A stretch of 43,527 bases of DNA from Lachnospiraceae bacterium (GTDB lineage: Bacteria > Bacillota > Clostridia > Lachnospirales > Lachnospiraceae). Of the stretch, positions 1 to 6,794 are shown piece after piece. The notes beneath the pieces are model-generated. The model was not told the origin of the DNA. It saw only the letters and a list, made by a program, of their open reading frames with translations, and did no database searches. Position 1 is the stretch's first letter, and every line of letters begins with the position of its first letter. Position numbers and translations under genes: made by a program. The stretch covers positions 1-43,527 of the forward strand of contig JAKSRT010000006.1 in the NCBI GenBank assembly GCA_024403485.1, written 5' to 3'.

Positions 1-173
1 TTATTGTTGTAGCCGAAAGCAAATACGGAAATGCCCGCAACAAAATCAAGATATTCCTTACCTTCGATGTCGTATAAGCGTACACCGTCACCATGGTCAA
101 AAACCACCTGATAACGATTATAAGTATGAAGAAGGGCACCTTCTGCCTCTTCGATATATTCTTTCATGTTCAT
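1..173 (-). CDS. argD: Acetylornithine aminotransferase, N-terminal part (cut by window edge)
   Basis: Only the first 57 codons are inside the window, read leftwards from ATG at 173. The peptide opens MNMKEYIEEAEG and continues with DGVRLYDIEGKEYLDF and a glycine/aromatic-rich stretch, the typical N-terminus of class III PLP-dependent acetylornithine transaminases. This enzyme makes N-acetylornithine from N-acetylglutamate semialdehyde in the cytoplasm. The PLP lysine lies outside the window. I chose 173 because GAGG sits 6 bases upstream; a second ATG at 167 is possible. It is the last visible gene of the arginine operon, 63 bases after argB, which supports ArgD over other class III transaminases. 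Confidence 0.85.
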   Translation of the reverse strand, partial: MNMKEYIEEAEGALLHTYNRYQVVFDHGDGVRLYDIEGKEYLDFVAGISVFAFGYNN

Positions 174-236
174 AATAAACCTCACACAGCTTGTTTTGTG
201 TTTGTTTCCTAACGCAAAACTGTTTCTTTTTGAGAA

Positions 237-1118
237 TTATTCACCATCGGCGTGGAAACATGTGCCGATTCCCTGATTGGTAAAGATTTCGAGCAATAAA
301 CTATGGGGATTTCTTCCATCAAGGATATGTACTCTGCTTACGCCTTCTCTTATTGCGCTGGTGCAATTGTTGAGTTTAGGGAGCATTCCGCCGCCGATAA
401 CACCACTGTTAATAAGAGCCTCTGCTTCAGAAGCGGTAAGCCTTGAAATAAATGTAGACTTATCGTTAAAGTCTTTATAAACACCTTCAACATCAGTAAG
501 AAAAGCGAGTTTTTCCGCTTTTACCGCTTTTGCGATTGCGCATGCGGCGTCATCGGCATTTATATTATAGGTTGTATAATTGTCATCAAATCCGATGGGT
601 GAAACAACGGGAAGAAAATCCTTTTCGAGAAGATCCAGTAAAACCTTCTCATTAACCTTTGTAACGTTTCCTACAAATCCGATATCCTTTCCGTCGGAAT
701 ATTTCTTTTCACACTGAAGAAGTCCGCCATCTTTGCCGCTGATACCAATGGCATGAACACCAAGCTCCTCAACCATGCTTACAAGAGATTTATTAACCTT
801 ACCAAGCACCATCTCGGCTATTTCCATTGTTTCTTCATCAGTTACCCGAAGGCCGTTTACAAATTCGGGTTCTTTACCGACTTTTGCAATCCAACGGCTG
901 ATTTCCTTGCCGCCACCGTGAACAATTATAGGTTTAAATCCTACGAGTTTAAGAAGAGTTACATCTTTAATAACATTTTTCTGAAGTTCAGGATTGCTCA
1001 TTGCAGATCCACCGTACTTCACAACAATTATCTTTCTGTTGAATTTCTGAATATAAGGAAGGGCTTCTATAAGTACCTCAGCCTTTTTCAGAAGTTCGTC
1101 CATTTCCTTTGTCTGCAT
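237..1118 (-). CDS. argB: Acetylglutamate kinase
   Basis: Phosphorylates N-acetylglutamate, the second step of arginine synthesis. The 293-residue protein has the amino-acid-kinase landmarks KYGG (34-37), HGGGKE (67-72), GLRVTD (89-94) and a late GGGMLPKL substrate loop. ATG at 1118 is chosen because AGGAGGGG lies just before it and it begins 16 bases after the argJ stop; an upstream in-frame start would overlap argJ. The N-terminus carries an extra helix ([16 protein letters not shown]) before the first beta strand. In the family this extension marks hexameric, arginine-inhibited kinases, so feedback inhibition by arginine is likely (inference). It lies between argJ and argD in one operon. 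Confidence 0.96.
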   Translation of the reverse strand: MQTKEMDELLKKAEVLIEALPYIQKFNRKIIVVKYGGSAMSNPELQKNVIKDVTLLKLVGFKPIIVHGGGKEISRWIAKVGKEPEFVNGLRVTDEETMEIAEMVLGKVNKSLVSMVEELGVHAIGISGKDGGLLQCEKKYSDGKDIGFVGNVTKVNEKVLLDLLEKDFLPVVSPIGFDDNYTTYNINADDAACAIAKAVKAEKLAFLTDVEGVYKDFNDKSTFISRLTASEAEALINSGVIGGGMLPKLNNCTSAIREGVSRVHILDGRNPHSLLLEIFTNQGIGTCFHADGE

Positions 1119-1134
1119 CAAAATCCCCTCCTGC

Positions 1135-2361
1135 TTAACTGCGATAGTCCGCATTAATTTTTACATAGTCGTAAGTAAGGTCACAGCCCCAGGCAGTTGC
1201 CTCGGCATCGCCCTCATTCATATCAATAAATATGGTAACTTCGGGTTCCGAAAGAATCTTTGTAGCCTCATCCTCACTGAAAGAAAGAGGTGTGCCGTGA
1301 TCAAACACTTTCATGCGGCCTGCTTTGCTTTCAAAGAAAAGTTCCACATCATTTTGGTCAAAGATTGCACCGGAATATCCCATAGCGCAAAGAAAACGCC
1401 CGAAGTTGGCATCATGTCCGTAAATAGCAGCCTTTGAAAGGTTGGAACCCACAACGCTTCTGGCCATAAGCTTTGCGTCCTTAACACTTTTGGCATTTAC
1501 AACTTTTGCTTCAAACAAAGCTGTAGCACCTTCTCCGTCTCCAGCCATTCTTCTTGCTAAATAACGGCACACATACATGAGTTTTTCTTTAAATAACTCA
1601 TAATCAGCGTTTTCGCTCTCAATCATCGCATTCTTCGCCAGACCGTTAGCCATAATCATTAAAGTGTCATTAGTTGAAGTATCCCCATCAACGGTAATCA
1701 TATTAAATGTATCTTCAACAACCTCGCTTACCGCTTTCTGAAGCAAGTCCTTCTTTATGGCAATATCGGTCGAAAGAAAGCAAAGCATGGTGCACATATT
1801 GGGGTGAATCATTCCCGAGCCCTTGCTCATGCCGCCGATTGTGACTTCCTTGCCGTCAATTTCAAACTTTACGGCAATCTCCTTGTTAATGGTGTCTGTT
1901 GTCATAATGGCTTTGGAAGCCTCGGTTCCTGCCTCTATAGTGTCAGAAAGTTTTGAAGCCATATCTTTTACACCGTTAACGAGCTTTTCAACCGGAAGCT
2001 GCATGCCGATAACACCGGTGGATGCAACAGCAACGCTTTCAAAAGAAACTCCAAGGGCTTCCTCAACGCCCTTCGCAGTTTTCTCACAAGCCAAAAATCC
2101 TTCTTCACCTGTGCAGGCATTGGCAATTCCTGAATTTATAACAACAGCGTGCATGGGCTTATCGGACTTGGCAATTTTCATGTCCCACTGTACACACGCA
2201 GCCTTAACCACGTTACTTGTAAAAGTTCCTGCACACACACAGGGCTCTTTTGAAAAAACCATTGCCATATCTGTTCTGTTTTTATATTTAATTCCCGCAG
2301 CTGTTGAAGCTGCAAAAAATCCTTTGCCGGATGTAATTCCGCCTTCTGTTATTTCTGTCAT
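1135..2361 (-). CDS. argJ: Glutamate N-acetyltransferase / amino-acid acetyltransferase (ArgJ)
   Basis: ArgJ moves the acetyl group from N-acetylornithine to glutamate, recycling it; bifunctional forms also use acetyl-CoA. The 408-residue precursor is of normal length and ends with the conserved [12 protein letters not shown]. The self-cleavage site is visible as [14 protein letters not shown], with the nucleophile Thr191 that becomes the N-terminus of the beta chain. The residue before it is Cys190 where most family members I know have Ala, an unusual but probably harmless change. It starts 3 bases after the GNAT stop and is followed by argB 16 bases on, so the genes are co-transcribed. Whether it is mono- or bifunctional cannot be read from sequence. 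Confidence 0.96.
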   Translation of the reverse strand: MTEITEGGITSGKGFFAASTAAGIKYKNRTDMAMVFSKEPCVCAGTFTSNVVKAACVQWDMKIAKSDKPMHAVVINSGIANACTGEEGFLACEKTAKGVEEALGVSFESVAVASTGVIGMQLPVEKLVNGVKDMASKLSDTIEAGTEASKAIMTTDTINKEIAVKFEIDGKEVTIGGMSKGSGMIHPNMCTMLCFLSTDIAIKKDLLQKAVSEVVEDTFNMITVDGDTSTNDTLMIMANGLAKNAMIESENADYELFKEKLMYVCRYLARRMAGDGEGATALFEAKVVNAKSVKDAKLMARSVVGSNLSKAAIYGHDANFGRFLCAMGYSGAIFDQNDVELFFESKAGRMKVFDHGTPLSFSEDEATKILSEPEVTIFIDMNEGDAEATAWGCDLTYDYVKINADYRS

Positions 2362-2364
2362 TTA

Positions 2365-2826
2365 TTAGTCCTCCTCGATGAAAGCAATTATATTTTCATC
2401 ATTTAAAGTAAAATCGTAATAATTCAAATCTTCTCTTTTAGTCCATCCGATGCTGTTCCAGAATGCATTTCCGATGTCATTCTTTGTAAAAGCAATAAGA
2501 GAAACCTTATTTATATGTTCGGCCTTAAGTGCTTCCATGCAAAAGACCACCATTGCCTTTCCGACACCGTGTCGTCGGTAATCCTTTGAAACACAAACAT
2601 GATACATACATCCTCTTCGACCATCATGCCCACATAAAATGGCACCTATGATTCTTCCGTCCTTTTCGCAGACGACGCTGGTGGTAGGGTTTCTGTCCAA
2701 AAAGTGAGAAACACCTTCTCGGGAATCGTCGATACTCCTTATTGCAAAACCATTGATGGTGCTCCAAAGTGCAAACACTGCATCATAGTCTTCTTTTTTC
2801 ATGGTACGCACAACGAAATGAGCCAT
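2365..2826 (-). CDS. GNAT-family N-acetyltransferase, first gene of the arg operon
   Basis: A 153-residue single-domain GNAT protein resembling YpeA/RimI-type acetyltransferases. The acetyl-CoA loop is RRHGVGKA (84-91), preceded by the beta-4 strand MYHVCVS. I start it at ATG 2826 (MAHFVVRTMKKEDYD) because AAGGGA lies about 8 bases upstream; the longer frame has no ribosome site. It is the promoter-proximal gene of the operon and is separated from argJ by 3 bases. Its position suggests a role in arginine synthesis, perhaps as a short N-acetylglutamate synthase feeding the cycle, but the fold alone does not fix the substrate. A protein or small-molecule acetyltransferase with no arginine role remains possible. 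Confidence 0.8.
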   Translation of the reverse strand: MAHFVVRTMKKEDYDAVFALWSTINGFAIRSIDDSREGVSHFLDRNPTTSVVCEKDGRIIGAILCGHDGRRGCMYHVCVSKDYRRHGVGKAMVVFCMEALKAEHINKVSLIAFTKNDIGNAFWNSIGWTKREDLNYYDFTLNDENIIAFIEED

Positions 2827-2865
2827 ATCTGTTTTCCCTTCTGCCTCGCACACTTTAAACGCCTA

Positions 2866-2894
2866 ATTTTAATCCCATAACGAAAATGTGCCAA
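2866..2894 (-). promoter_or_regulatory. Sigma-A type promoter of the GNAT-argJ-argB-argD operon
   Basis: On the minus strand TTGGCA (2889-2894) and TAAAAT (2866-2871) are separated by 17 bases. The expected start of transcription is near 2859, giving a leader of about 33 bases before the GNAT gene with its ribosome site. Confidence 0.65.
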
Positions 2895-2900
2895 TATGGC

Positions 2901-2929
2901 ATACTACTTCACCATATCTAAAGTAGTAT
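2901..2929. promoter_or_regulatory. Inverted repeat upstream of the arg promoter, candidate operator
   Basis: ATACTACTT (2901-2909) and AAGTAGTAT (2921-2929) are perfect 9-base arms with an 11-base spacer. The right arm also belongs to the palindrome GTAGTATACTAC (2923-2934). The element lies immediately upstream of the -35 box of the arg operon, a usual place for an activator or upstream repressor site. The binding protein is unknown. Confidence 0.4.
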
Positions 2930-3013
2930 ACTACAAAACTCTGTTTTTGGACACTTTTCTTTATTTAATTAAGAAGATTTTATTCAAAAAACAGGATGAT
3001 TATTATCAAATAT

Positions 3014-3108
3014 TGCATAACTATACAGCTAAAATTCATAAAAATCAATAGTTTATGCATATTTATAGGTCGTTTCTTGGTTTATTGCTTATATTTATGC
3101 ATAATTAT
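3014..3108 (+). repeat. Three TGCATA-type repeats phased at exactly 42 bp
   Basis: TGCATAACTAT (3014-3024), TGCATATTTAT (3056-3066) and TGCATAATTAT (3098-3108) start exactly 42 bases apart, i.e. four helical turns. They lie between the arg operon promoter and the divergent DUF1294 promoter, the last copy ending 5 bases before the DUF1294 -35 box. Each partly fits the ArgR box TGAATWWWWATTCA, with roughly 10-11 of 14 positions. They may be binding sites for ArgR or for an unrelated activator. Confidence 0.5.
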
Positions 3109-3113
3109 TGCAA

Positions 3114-3142
3114 TTGCATTCCCAAAAACCTTCCTGTATATT
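3114..3142 (+). promoter_or_regulatory. Promoter of the DUF1294 gene
   Basis: TTGCAT (3114-3119) and TATATT (3137-3142) are spaced by 17 bases. Transcription would begin near 3149, about 40 bases before the chosen TTG start. Confidence 0.55.
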
Positions 3143-3188
3143 ATTCTTACAAAACAACTTAAGCATACATATTACGGAGAAAGGTAAC

Positions 3189-3485
3189 TTGGAAACAATA
3201 ATCTGGATAGCATCATATCTTGTTGTAATTAATATTGTCGGTTTTCTCATTATGGGAATTGATAAATCCAAAGCAAAGAATCATTCCTGGCGAATATCGG
3301 AGTCATCTCTCTTTTTCGTTGCCTTGATTTTTGGAAGTCTCGGCTGTGTTATCGGCATGCAGGTTTTTCGACATAAAACCAAGCACTGGTACTTTAAATG
3401 GGGAATGCCGCTTATTCTTCTTATCCAGATTGCAATTGTCACGTTTATTCTTTGTTATCCCGGTTGGAATATCAGCATAATGTAG
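3189..3485 (+). CDS. DUF1294 small membrane protein
   Basis: A 98-residue protein with the DUF1294 layout: an N-terminal membrane helix (IIWIASYLVVINIVGFLIMG), the conserved basic loop DKSKAKNHSWRISE, a second helix (FFVALIFGSLGCVIGM), the RHKTKHWYFKWG motif, and a third helix. These proteins sit in the cytoplasmic membrane and their function is unknown. I start it at TTG 3189 because GGAGAAAGG lies just upstream and because the family starts directly with the first helix; a longer reading from ATG 3108 adds 27 residues with no ribosome site and would begin upstream of the predicted promoter. It is monocistronic, followed by a strong terminator. Confidence 0.8.
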   Translation: METIIWIASYLVVINIVGFLIMGIDKSKAKNHSWRISESSLFFVALIFGSLGCVIGMQVFRHKTKHWYFKWGMPLILLIQIAIVTFILCYPGWNISIM

Positions 3486-3519
3486 CCAAAATCTTACCAA
3501 TATTCGAACAATAAAACTC

Positions 3520-3560
3520 AAAAAGGCCATGGAGCATATCTGTTGCTCCATGGCCTTTTT
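3520..3560. terminator. Bidirectional terminator between DUF1294 and ridA
   Basis: Perfect 17-base arms (3520-3536 and 3544-3560) with a 7-base loop. The GC-rich core GGCCATGGAGCA is flanked by A5 on the left and T5 on the right, so it can stop both the plus-strand DUF1294 transcript and the minus-strand ridA transcript. Confidence 0.9.
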
Positions 3561-3591
3561 ACCGATTTCCGATTATCAAGATTCTTAATTC

Positions 3592-3963
3592 TTAAATTTC
3601 CGCAATAACCTCTATTTCACAAAGAACGTTCTTTGGAAGTGTCTTTACCGCAACACAGCTTCTGGCAGGTTTTGAAACAAAATACTTTGCATATACTTCG
3701 TTGAAAGTGGCAAAATCTCCCATATCCGCAAGAAAACAGCTTGTCTTTACAACTTTAGCATAGGAGCTGTTTGCCGCATTAAGCAGTTCTCCTATGTTTT
3801 TGCATACAAGTTCGGTCTGCTCTACTATACCACCGGAAATAACCTGTCCTGTAGCAGGATCAATAGCTATTTGGCCCGAACAAAATGCGAGATTACCTGT
3901 TACTATTGCCTGTGAATAGGGGCCAATTGCCTGCGGTGCATTATCAGTATGAATAACTTTCAT
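3592..3963 (-). CDS. ridA: RidA family reactive imine/enamine deaminase
   Basis: Hydrolyses reactive 2-aminoacrylate-type intermediates released by PLP enzymes, protecting the cell; it works as a cytoplasmic trimer. At 123 residues it has the usual length and begins MKVIHTDNAPQAIGPYSQA, the family signature. The catalytic pair is present: Arg101 in the PARS motif and Glu116 in CEIEVIAEI, spaced 15 residues as in characterised RidA. AAAGGAG lies 7 bases before ATG 3963. The gene for an 81-residue unknown protein ends 18 bases upstream, so the two are probably co-transcribed. Confidence 0.95.
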   Translation of the reverse strand: MKVIHTDNAPQAIGPYSQAIVTGNLAFCSGQIAIDPATGQVISGGIVEQTELVCKNIGELLNAANSSYAKVVKTSCFLADMGDFATFNEVYAKYFVSKPARSCVAVKTLPKNVLCEIEVIAEI

Positions 3964-3981
3964 TTTCTTTCTCCTTTATAA

Positions 3982-4227
3982 TTAATCCTCAACTTCGGGT
4001 TCATCAAACTCTACGGAAACATAATATCCTCTGGAATTTTCTTCCACCAAGATTACCTTGCCCTCTTTTGAAAGCAGTCTCTTATTAAACGGAATATTAC
4101 CCGACATCGCCACTGCCGGATTGATAATATAGTAATAATTACTGGGCAGTAAGCCTTCCGTAACAGTTACCGTATCCCCCTGTGTCACCTGTCCCGGACG
4201 CTCCATCTTAAATTTAAGCAATCTCAT
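3982..4227 (-). CDS. Small hypothetical protein upstream of ridA
   Basis: An 81-residue soluble protein that I do not recognise. It begins MRLLKFKMERPGQVTQGD, contains beta-like segments (DTVTVTEG, GKVILVEENSRGYYVSVEF) and ends with an acidic tail (DEPEVED). It has no signal peptide, membrane helix or cysteine. AGGAG is 7 bases before ATG 4227, so translation looks real. It lies 18 bases before ridA on the same strand and is divergent from the response-regulator operon. A structural or regulatory role linked to RidA is only a guess. Confidence 0.65.
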   Translation of the reverse strand: MRLLKFKMERPGQVTQGDTVTVTEGLLPSNYYYIINPAVAMSGNIPFNKRLLSKEGKVILVEENSRGYYVSVEFDEPEVED

Positions 4228-4282
4228 TCTTAAACTCCTATAACAAGTGCTTTATTTTTATCATTAGTTTATCACAAATCCT

Positions 4283-4310
4283 TGTATCTTTACAGTTTTT
4301 TGTATATTAT
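4283..4310 (+). promoter_or_regulatory. Candidate promoter of the SARP regulator/kinase operon
   Basis: TTGTAT (4283-4288) and TATTAT (4305-4310) are spaced by 16 bases. They lie about 70 bases upstream of the regulator start in the divergent intergenic region. Confidence 0.4.
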
Positions 4311-4377
4311 GAATTTGTATGGCAATTAATGAATAATTAAATGTCAAATCAGTTTGGGAACAAAAGGGGTATATGTA

Positions 4378-5478
4378 ATGTTTCAGGTTATCGCCGTAGA
4401 TGACGAGCAAAATGCTCTTAACAGATTCGAAAGACTTATAGCTCAAGACAATCGTCTGTCGCTTCTTTCCACTTTTACAAATCCGCTGGATGCGTTGGAT
4501 TATATAAAGACAAACCACGCCGATATTGCATTTCTTGACATCGAAATGCCCGAAATGACAGGGCTTGAACTTGCCGAAGCATTAATGGATGTTAATCCGT
4601 ACATTGAAATCGTATTTGTAACTGCATATAACCAATATGCTCTTGAAGCTTTCAGAGCGCATGCTACCGGATATCTGTTGAAACCGCTTTCACGCGATGA
4701 TTTCACTACCCAGATTGACATAATGGAAAAGAAGCTTACAAAAGAGCGCAAGAAAAAAGACGACTGCCTCTATATCAGTTGTCTGGGTTCTTTCTCCATA
4801 AAGAAATCTTTTGATGCCGGCGAAAATATTCGATTCAGAACATCAAAAGCCGAAGAATTGTTGGCCTTCCTTATTCATTCAGAAGGTCGGCCCCGTTCCA
4901 AAGATATGATTCTTGATAATCTTTGGCCCGATGCCGACATTGATAAAGCTTCAAACAATTTCAGAGTAACCTGTACATACATCAGAAGCACCTTAGCTGA
5001 TTTAGGTTATATCGATATACTTCTTCGCGATCACGATGATTACAGTGTTAATATTTCGCGAATTAATTGTGATTATATCGAATTCCGAAAAAAAATAAGC
5101 AACATTGACGTTTTATCCTTGGACGAATCACTTACATTAATTAATATGTACAAAGGTTCATATCTTGAGAACCGTTTTTACGACTGGGCTGAAGATGCCA
5201 GAGGCTGGCTCGAAAACCGCTATGTTGAGCTTCTTTATCATGCTGGAAAGCTTTGTGCCGATGCTGATAAGCTTGATACGGCAATCGCTAATTATGAAGC
5301 AATTCTTAAAGTAGATCTTTACGAAGAAAACGCGATAAAGGAAATTGTCAGATTAAAGTCCAAAAAGCTTCCTCCCGCTGCAGTCAGAGAATACTACGAC
5401 AAATATTGCAATATGCTTTACGAAGAATACGGTTCACAGCCCTCTAAGGAACTTTCCGATATGATTCGTGCATTGTAG
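4378..5478 (+). CDS. Response regulator with receiver and SARP/BTAD output domains
   Basis: A 366-residue cytoplasmic regulator. The N-terminal receiver (1-120) has the acidic pair Asp8/Asp9, phosphoacceptor Asp54 in FLDIEMPEM, Thr82 and Lys102 of the conserved LKPL. A short linker leads to a winged-helix DNA-binding region (about 135-235, with FRTSKAEELLAFLIHSEGRP) and a helical bacterial transcriptional activator domain (about 240-366). This is the architecture of SARP-like response regulators. ATG 4378 is used because AAAGGGG lies 8 bases before it. Two LytS-like kinase genes follow directly, the first 8 bases on, so the three form one signalling operon. The target genes are not apparent. 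Confidence 0.9.
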   Translation: MFQVIAVDDEQNALNRFERLIAQDNRLSLLSTFTNPLDALDYIKTNHADIAFLDIEMPEMTGLELAEALMDVNPYIEIVFVTAYNQYALEAFRAHATGYLLKPLSRDDFTTQIDIMEKKLTKERKKKDDCLYISCLGSFSIKKSFDAGENIRFRTSKAEELLAFLIHSEGRPRSKDMILDNLWPDADIDKASNNFRVTCTYIRSTLADLGYIDILLRDHDDYSVNISRINCDYIEFRKKISNIDVLSLDESLTLINMYKGSYLENRFYDWAEDARGWLENRYVELLYHAGKLCADADKLDTAIANYEAILKVDLYEENAIKEIVRLKSKKLPPAAVREYYDKYCNMLYEEYGSQPSKELSDMIRAL

Positions 5479-5486
5479 GAGAAAAT

Positions 5487-6794
5487 ATGATTACTCTGTT
5501 AAGAGCTTTCTGTGCTTCGTCATGCATTTTAACAGCAATTTACTATATTATTCTTTTCAGATATTACAAAGGGGCGACTCGCACTTTTTGGTTCCCGATA
5601 TTGTGTCTTGTTTTTGCTATAAACCTGGCACTCGCACCTGCGGTCTACCCCTATTCTTTATTTAATCTCGAGGGGCCTGTAAGTCTTTCAATCAGCTTAT
5701 ATCTTGCCACCATTAATCTTTCTTCTCTTGTAATGAATATATATAATTACAAAATCGATTTGGTGGAAAACAACTCGTTCATTAATATTTCCAATTATAT
5801 TATTGCAGGCATAGCATTTCTGTGTTTTGCAGTCACAGACTTTTTAGCAGGATATGTTCTTCTCCTGTCCGTTTTAATTGCTCTTTTTTCATATTCATAC
5901 GGCTTATACAACTCCATAAAAAAAATACGCTCCGGGGACAAATCCTATTTTTACTCCTTCGCTTCGTATGCTGTCCTTTTATACTCCGTTGTCCCGCCGG
6001 TTTCATATCTTATCAGCAGAAGAAATTCCATCAATCCCGGGCTCGTGCTTATTCCGTTATATGTTTTCCTGCATGTTATTATGCTTACCACTCAATACCG
6101 AAGCTCCATCAATCGAACAAAAAAAATAGCCAATACTTTGTTCGAAACAATTGAAAACATTACTAATTCCGATAATGCCCTCCAGTGCACTCAGTTAAAA
6201 TCCGACTTTTTATACGCAACTTTGGACATGATCAGTGAAAAATGTGAAACCGATTCCTTTACCGCTGAAGATTTAACAATTTCTCTCTCCAAATTTTTGC
6301 GCCATACGCTTAACTTCCAGCAATTAAAAGGAGTAGTTCCTCTATCCAACGAGTTGGAGCTTTCCAAAGCCTATACTGCAATTGAAAAAGAACGTTTCCC
6401 CGAAATCGATTTTGTTTATAAGCTTCCTATAGAGCTTCCTACCGTTTATGTGCCCCCGCTTTCCATTCAGCCACTTATTGAAAATGCCATCGAACACGGC
6501 TTTGATACCGAAAATCCCAGCGGAAAAATAGTAATTAAGGTGTCACCTTATAAGGACTATTGTCAGATCGATGTTTCCGATAACGGTTCCGGAATGCCGG
6601 AAGAAGAATTGGAGAGACTTCCAAACTCATTTATTCAAACAGCCAGAATAGGCCTTTACAGTATTAACAAACGACTTACGGAACGCTTCGGAACCGGCCT
6701 TGTAATTCAAAGTGCCCCCTCCATCGGAACATCCATCTCATTCGTTGTTCCGCCCGAAGGAAGATATGATGAGGAGGTAAATATTAATGCATAA
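5487..6794 (+). CDS. LytS-like histidine kinase lacking the phosphoacceptor histidine
   Basis: A 435-residue membrane protein. About six hydrophobic segments fill residues 1-205, followed by a His_kinase (PF06580-like) region and a HATPase_c domain. In the dimerisation segment the canonical PHFLYNTLN reads SDFLYATLD: the expected phosphoacceptor His is Asp240 (codon GAC at 6204-6206) and the preceding Pro is Ser. The ATP site looks intact: N box IENAIEHG (Asn333), DNGSGM (Asp365) and the final GTSISFVV. It could bind ATP but cannot autophosphorylate at the usual site. AGGAG precedes ATG 5487. The gene overlaps the next kinase gene by 8 bases. A heteromeric partner or sensor subunit of the second kinase is the simplest reading. 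Confidence 0.85.
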   Translation: MITLLRAFCASSCILTAIYYIILFRYYKGATRTFWFPILCLVFAINLALAPAVYPYSLFNLEGPVSLSISLYLATINLSSLVMNIYNYKIDLVENNSFINISNYIIAGIAFLCFAVTDFLAGYVLLLSVLIALFSYSYGLYNSIKKIRSGDKSYFYSFASYAVLLYSVVPPVSYLISRRNSINPGLVLIPLYVFLHVIMLTTQYRSSINRTKKIANTLFETIENITNSDNALQCTQLKSDFLYATLDMISEKCETDSFTAEDLTISLSKFLRHTLNFQQLKGVVPLSNELELSKAYTAIEKERFPEIDFVYKLPIELPTVYVPPLSIQPLIENAIEHGFDTENPSGKIVIKVSPYKDYCQIDVSDNGSGMPEEELERLPNSFIQTARIGLYSINKRLTERFGTGLVIQSAPSIGTSISFVVPPEGRYDEEVNINA

